From NCBI GenBank assembly GCA_033297075.1, contig MU858069.1:124001-188000 (forward strand): a stretch of 64,000 nucleotides of DNA. The letters run 5' to 3'. Numbering within the stretch: position 1 is the stretch's first letter; each line of letters starts with the position of its first letter. The position numbers were made by a program, and so were the translations under genes. Source of the DNA: Rhypophila decipiens. Taxonomy: Eukaryota; Ascomycota; Sordariomycetes; Sordariales; Naviculisporaceae. Positions 61,069 to 64,000 of the stretch are shown here, in pieces. Below the pieces are notes generated by a model, which saw only the letters and a program-made list of their open reading frames with translations, did no database searches and was not told the DNA's origin.

Positions 61069-64000
61069 CTATTGTTGCTGGGCTCTCTTGCCTCGCCCAG
61101 CCACTGCTCCTCCAAGCCTTCCAAACTGACGGCCGATTCCTGATCGTGCCTTTGATGCCGGTGGAGTGGGCGCCGGGGGATCTTTGATAGGGACCGGTGG
61201 GCCTCGCGCTGAAACCTCCTTGCCGTTCTTTGGCTCCATGGTTCCATCCCGCAGGTCGCTAAGGCCGCCTAGTGATGAGGTGTCGTCAATCTCGCCCCCT
61301 ACTCTGTTGAGTCTGCGTGCTCGTTCTTGGACCATTCGGAACTTCTCGAGAAGCTCGTTCCACCGGATAATGCCGTCGTCGCGCCCCTTCAGCCGGTTTG
61401 GGCGGTCGAAAGTCGAAGCACTGGGTGTGGTAACATTGCTGCAGATTGGGTTGTGAGTATCTATTCTATGCTGTCGAATGCGATGACGGGCTACAACGAA
61501 ACAGAACGTACGGTCTAGGGGTAATGTGCAAGTAGCCAATCGAGCTCACGCTGTTCAGCCTGTTCTTCAGAGCAGCAAAGGCTGACGACTGGGGAAGAAG
61601 CATCAAGAGCCCGTACAGGCACTTGTACAGGTGTGGATATTTCTCTGGCTCGAGCAACTGAAGGCGTAGATCTAGATACGGTTATTAGCTTGGCTGAGCC
61701 ATGAGTGGAATTGGACAGGACTTTACAGGTAAATACGGGTGATTCAAGCAGTTGCACCAGTTTGTCAATCTGAATGAGAATGTTGACAGTCATTTCGAGT
61801 TCGGCACTGGCAGAAATATTAGCACACGTGTCCAGGCGGAAGCTCCGGAGGGCTACCAACAATATCTGCAATAAGTTATATGCCTGTTCGTACGCCTGGG
61901 CAAGAAGGCATAGCGAAAATGTCGCCACAGCGTTATAGCACCACGACCGAAATAATGCGACGAAAAAGGTTTGTCCGTCCTGATGACCAGTTAGTCAAGC
62001 CAAGCGACATGCCAGATACGAGCCGTTGATGTGTCGCTACTCACCTTGGTCTCAAGATTGCGAAGACGTTTACGCAACTCGGCTAGTTCGGGTGCTGTTA
62101 TGAGGTTGTTGTTGAGGTTCTGGACCATGATGCTGGCGAACTCGACATCTTCCTCCTTCTCGATACAATCGGCAAGGGTCCGGTAGATGCGCTCGGCGCT
62201 GAGGCTGGTGCACAACTGGCGAATGATCAGGTTGCCGCGTGTCTCGAGAAGTTTCCGGTCTGTCGAAAAGAGCTGCAGAAGATTGACCATGAAATTGGTG
62301 AAGTAATCATCTTCGCTGTTTCTTGATATCTGTGACAGCAGCTGTAAGTCTTTTGTTACTACTGCTTCGGCGGGATCCGATAGCGTCTTGAGCAATGCAG
62401 GGAATGTCCCGTCGTTGAAAGCCAGCACTTTGCGAGGTGCTTTCCTGTGTAGCATGATCAGCCACGTCAGTGCGGCCACGCGAGTAGCTTCGTGGTCATT
62501 GAGAAACAGCAGAGTAAGGGAGTTGACGGCAGCCGCATAGTCCAGATCCGCCTGGGGTTGTGTCATAGAAAGCGCCGGTGTAGGTGTCCGCGCAATCTGC
62601 CGACCCTGGACCGGCGTAGGACTCCGTAGCTCAAACTCCCGTGAGCTTGATAAAGACGCTCGGTTACTAGCATTTCCCTCCGGACGGTCAAGAAGCCCTT
62701 GGGGCGGGGCGGGGATTCTTGTTGCAGAGGGTTGTGATGTGTTCAGATCGGCCTCGTCGGAGAGAGAAACGACGTAGTCCATCAGCGACGTATTGACTCT
62801 GGCAGCAGCTTGGCGAATCGATTCGACGCCGCTCGCCATTGCTGGCAACAAGTGGGCCAAAATCTTTGGGGTGAAGGGAAGCACCTCCTCTGGACAGATG
62901 TCGAGGAATTCCACAATCCACCGAAGAGACTCCAGCAACCCATCCTCTTCTACAGACTTCATCAGCGGCCTCTGGATTGTAGTCGGAGCGGCAAACGTAC
63001 CTAGCGGCGAGTCGAGGGTGGCTGTTAGTATCTCCAAGATGGCCTTGTAGTTGATCTGGACATCCTGGCCTGGAACCCAGTCATCATCGCTGCTGTCGTC
63101 GTCCTCATTCGCTGTGGCAGAGCCCACTTCGTCGCCCTCTTCTGGGGCCAGCCTGACGCTCTCGCTGTCAATAGAATCCTCTCGCTTTCGCTTCGCATCT
63201 CCCTTTGACTTTTTGCTCTCGGCTATTCCCTTCTTCACACGAGCAATACGCTTGATCTCGTTCAGAAACTTGTCCAGGCAGCCTTGAGTAGCAACATGAA
63301 CGTCCCGGTTGGAGTCGCTGAGGAATCTGAGGAGACCGCCGAGAAACTCTGGCAGATACGTCACAAGCTCAAGATCCGGAATGGAATCGAGCAGGGTAAT
63401 CCAGCCGACCAGGAAGGTCCTTGTGAATGGATTGAGTGCGAAGATACGTTCCCTGAGAAGTGGGATGAATCGTTTCAAAGAGAAGGCAGTGGGCGGCTCG
63501 ATATGATCATCATTATTGGCCTCTTTGTCGTCCCCTTCAAATTCGGGAGGCTGCTGGAGGACTGAAACATATGTAGCAGCAGATTCAGACACAATATCCT
63601 TGATCAGACGGTCAAGGAGTTCTGCCCCATTCTTGACAGAAAGCTCAGAGTCGGCGCCAAGCTAAGATTGCAAGAGAAAGGTGAGCCAGGTAACATGGCG
63701 TGGTAGGGGCCAAGGGGATACGAACCTTGCATAGAGCGTCAAATATGTAGTTGAAATAAACCAAGATCTCGCCCTTGGCAACTTTGGCAATGTTGTACAT
63801 GGCCTCACAGGCATAGTACCTGACACGAGCATCCTGATCCGTAAAGCAGGCGAGCACTGGGGGAACAATGATTTCGAGGTGCTTGGGTAGTTCCTGTTTC
63901 GTCCCGCCTGAGGGTCAACTCTGGGAATACACGACGAGGTAGGAAAGCAACCACTCACGGTGCCGAGGGCAATAGCGGCAGCAGCCAGCCCTATCAAACC
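61069..64000 (-). CDS. VAC14: VAC14 scaffold of the PI(3,5)P2 kinase complex, partial (N-terminus beyond window)
   Basis: Seven visible exons on the minus strand: 64000-63959, 63893-63726, 63661-62045, 61979-61861, 61806-61727, 61671-61512 and 61438-61069, giving 851 C-terminal residues. The first exon is cut by the window edge. Vac14 holds the Fab1 kinase and Fig4 phosphatase on vacuolar membranes to control PI(3,5)P2. Visible family blocks include [74 protein letters not shown] and [20 protein letters not shown], several rebuilt across introns. The mass of HEAT-like helices is interrupted by an acidic/basic insert ([13 protein letters not shown] to [10 protein letters not shown]). The Pro/Gly-rich tail ends GRGKRAQQQ. 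Donors include GTTCGT and GTTGGT. It converges with HAUS1, 189 bp apart. Confidence 0.93.

Overview
This 64 kb window is nuclear DNA from a filamentous ascomycete (Pezizomycotina). A Sordariomycetes-type genome is likely, but that is inference. The evidence is: protein genes split by short introns, mostly 50-140 nt, with fungal GTATGT/GTAAGT-like donors and CTAAC-type branch sites; single-gene spacing with no operons; a heat-shock-factor/response-regulator fusion (Skn7); a caspase-like metacaspase; an augmin subunit, which budding yeast lacks; and an extremely AT/TA-rich block resembling DNA degraded by repeat-induced point mutation (RIP). I rebuilt exon-intron structures by hand from splice motifs, reading-frame phase and family conservation. 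All reconstructed coding sequences close in frame.

Layout. 0.3-11 kb: a YTP1-like membrane protein (+), an F-box/SirB1-like/YccV-like protein (-), cytosolic threonyl-tRNA synthetase (+), then a repeat-rich 1.3 kb gap and phosphatidylserine synthase CHO1 (-). 12-19 kb: a UCH-family deubiquitinase (-), an AT-rich RIP-like block, and the pore-membrane nucleoporin POM152 (+). 19-30 kb: two long gene-poor gaps (4.9 and 4.2 kb) flank the SKN7-like regulator (+). 30-46 kb: eIF2B epsilon GCD6 (+), a Whi5-family G1/S repressor (+), a large single-pass Ser/Thr-rich membrane protein (-), and an unrecognised 727-residue protein (+). 46-51 kb: a gene-poor gap holding a 0.43 kb element with perfect 60 bp terminal inverted repeats. 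51-64 kb: metacaspase MCA1 (+), the pericentrin-like spindle-pole-body protein Pcp1/PcpA (-), HAUS1 (+), and the C-terminal part of VAC14 (-), which runs off the right edge.

The genes are mostly housekeeping and do not form a biosynthetic cluster. One functional pairing stands out: the gamma-tubulin-recruiting spindle pole protein and the augmin subunit HAUS1 are divergently arranged across a 768 bp gap. The most unusual DNA is non-coding: three separate long inverted repeats (9.0-9.5, 29.6-29.8 and 48.6-49.0 kb), a 22-23 bp minisatellite shared between 9.1 and 30.4 kb in opposite orientation, and the AT-rich block at 14.6-14.9 kb. I found no bacterial-type system, CRISPR array, rRNA gene or convincing tRNA gene. 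Protein functions rest on recognising family motifs by eye, not on database searches.
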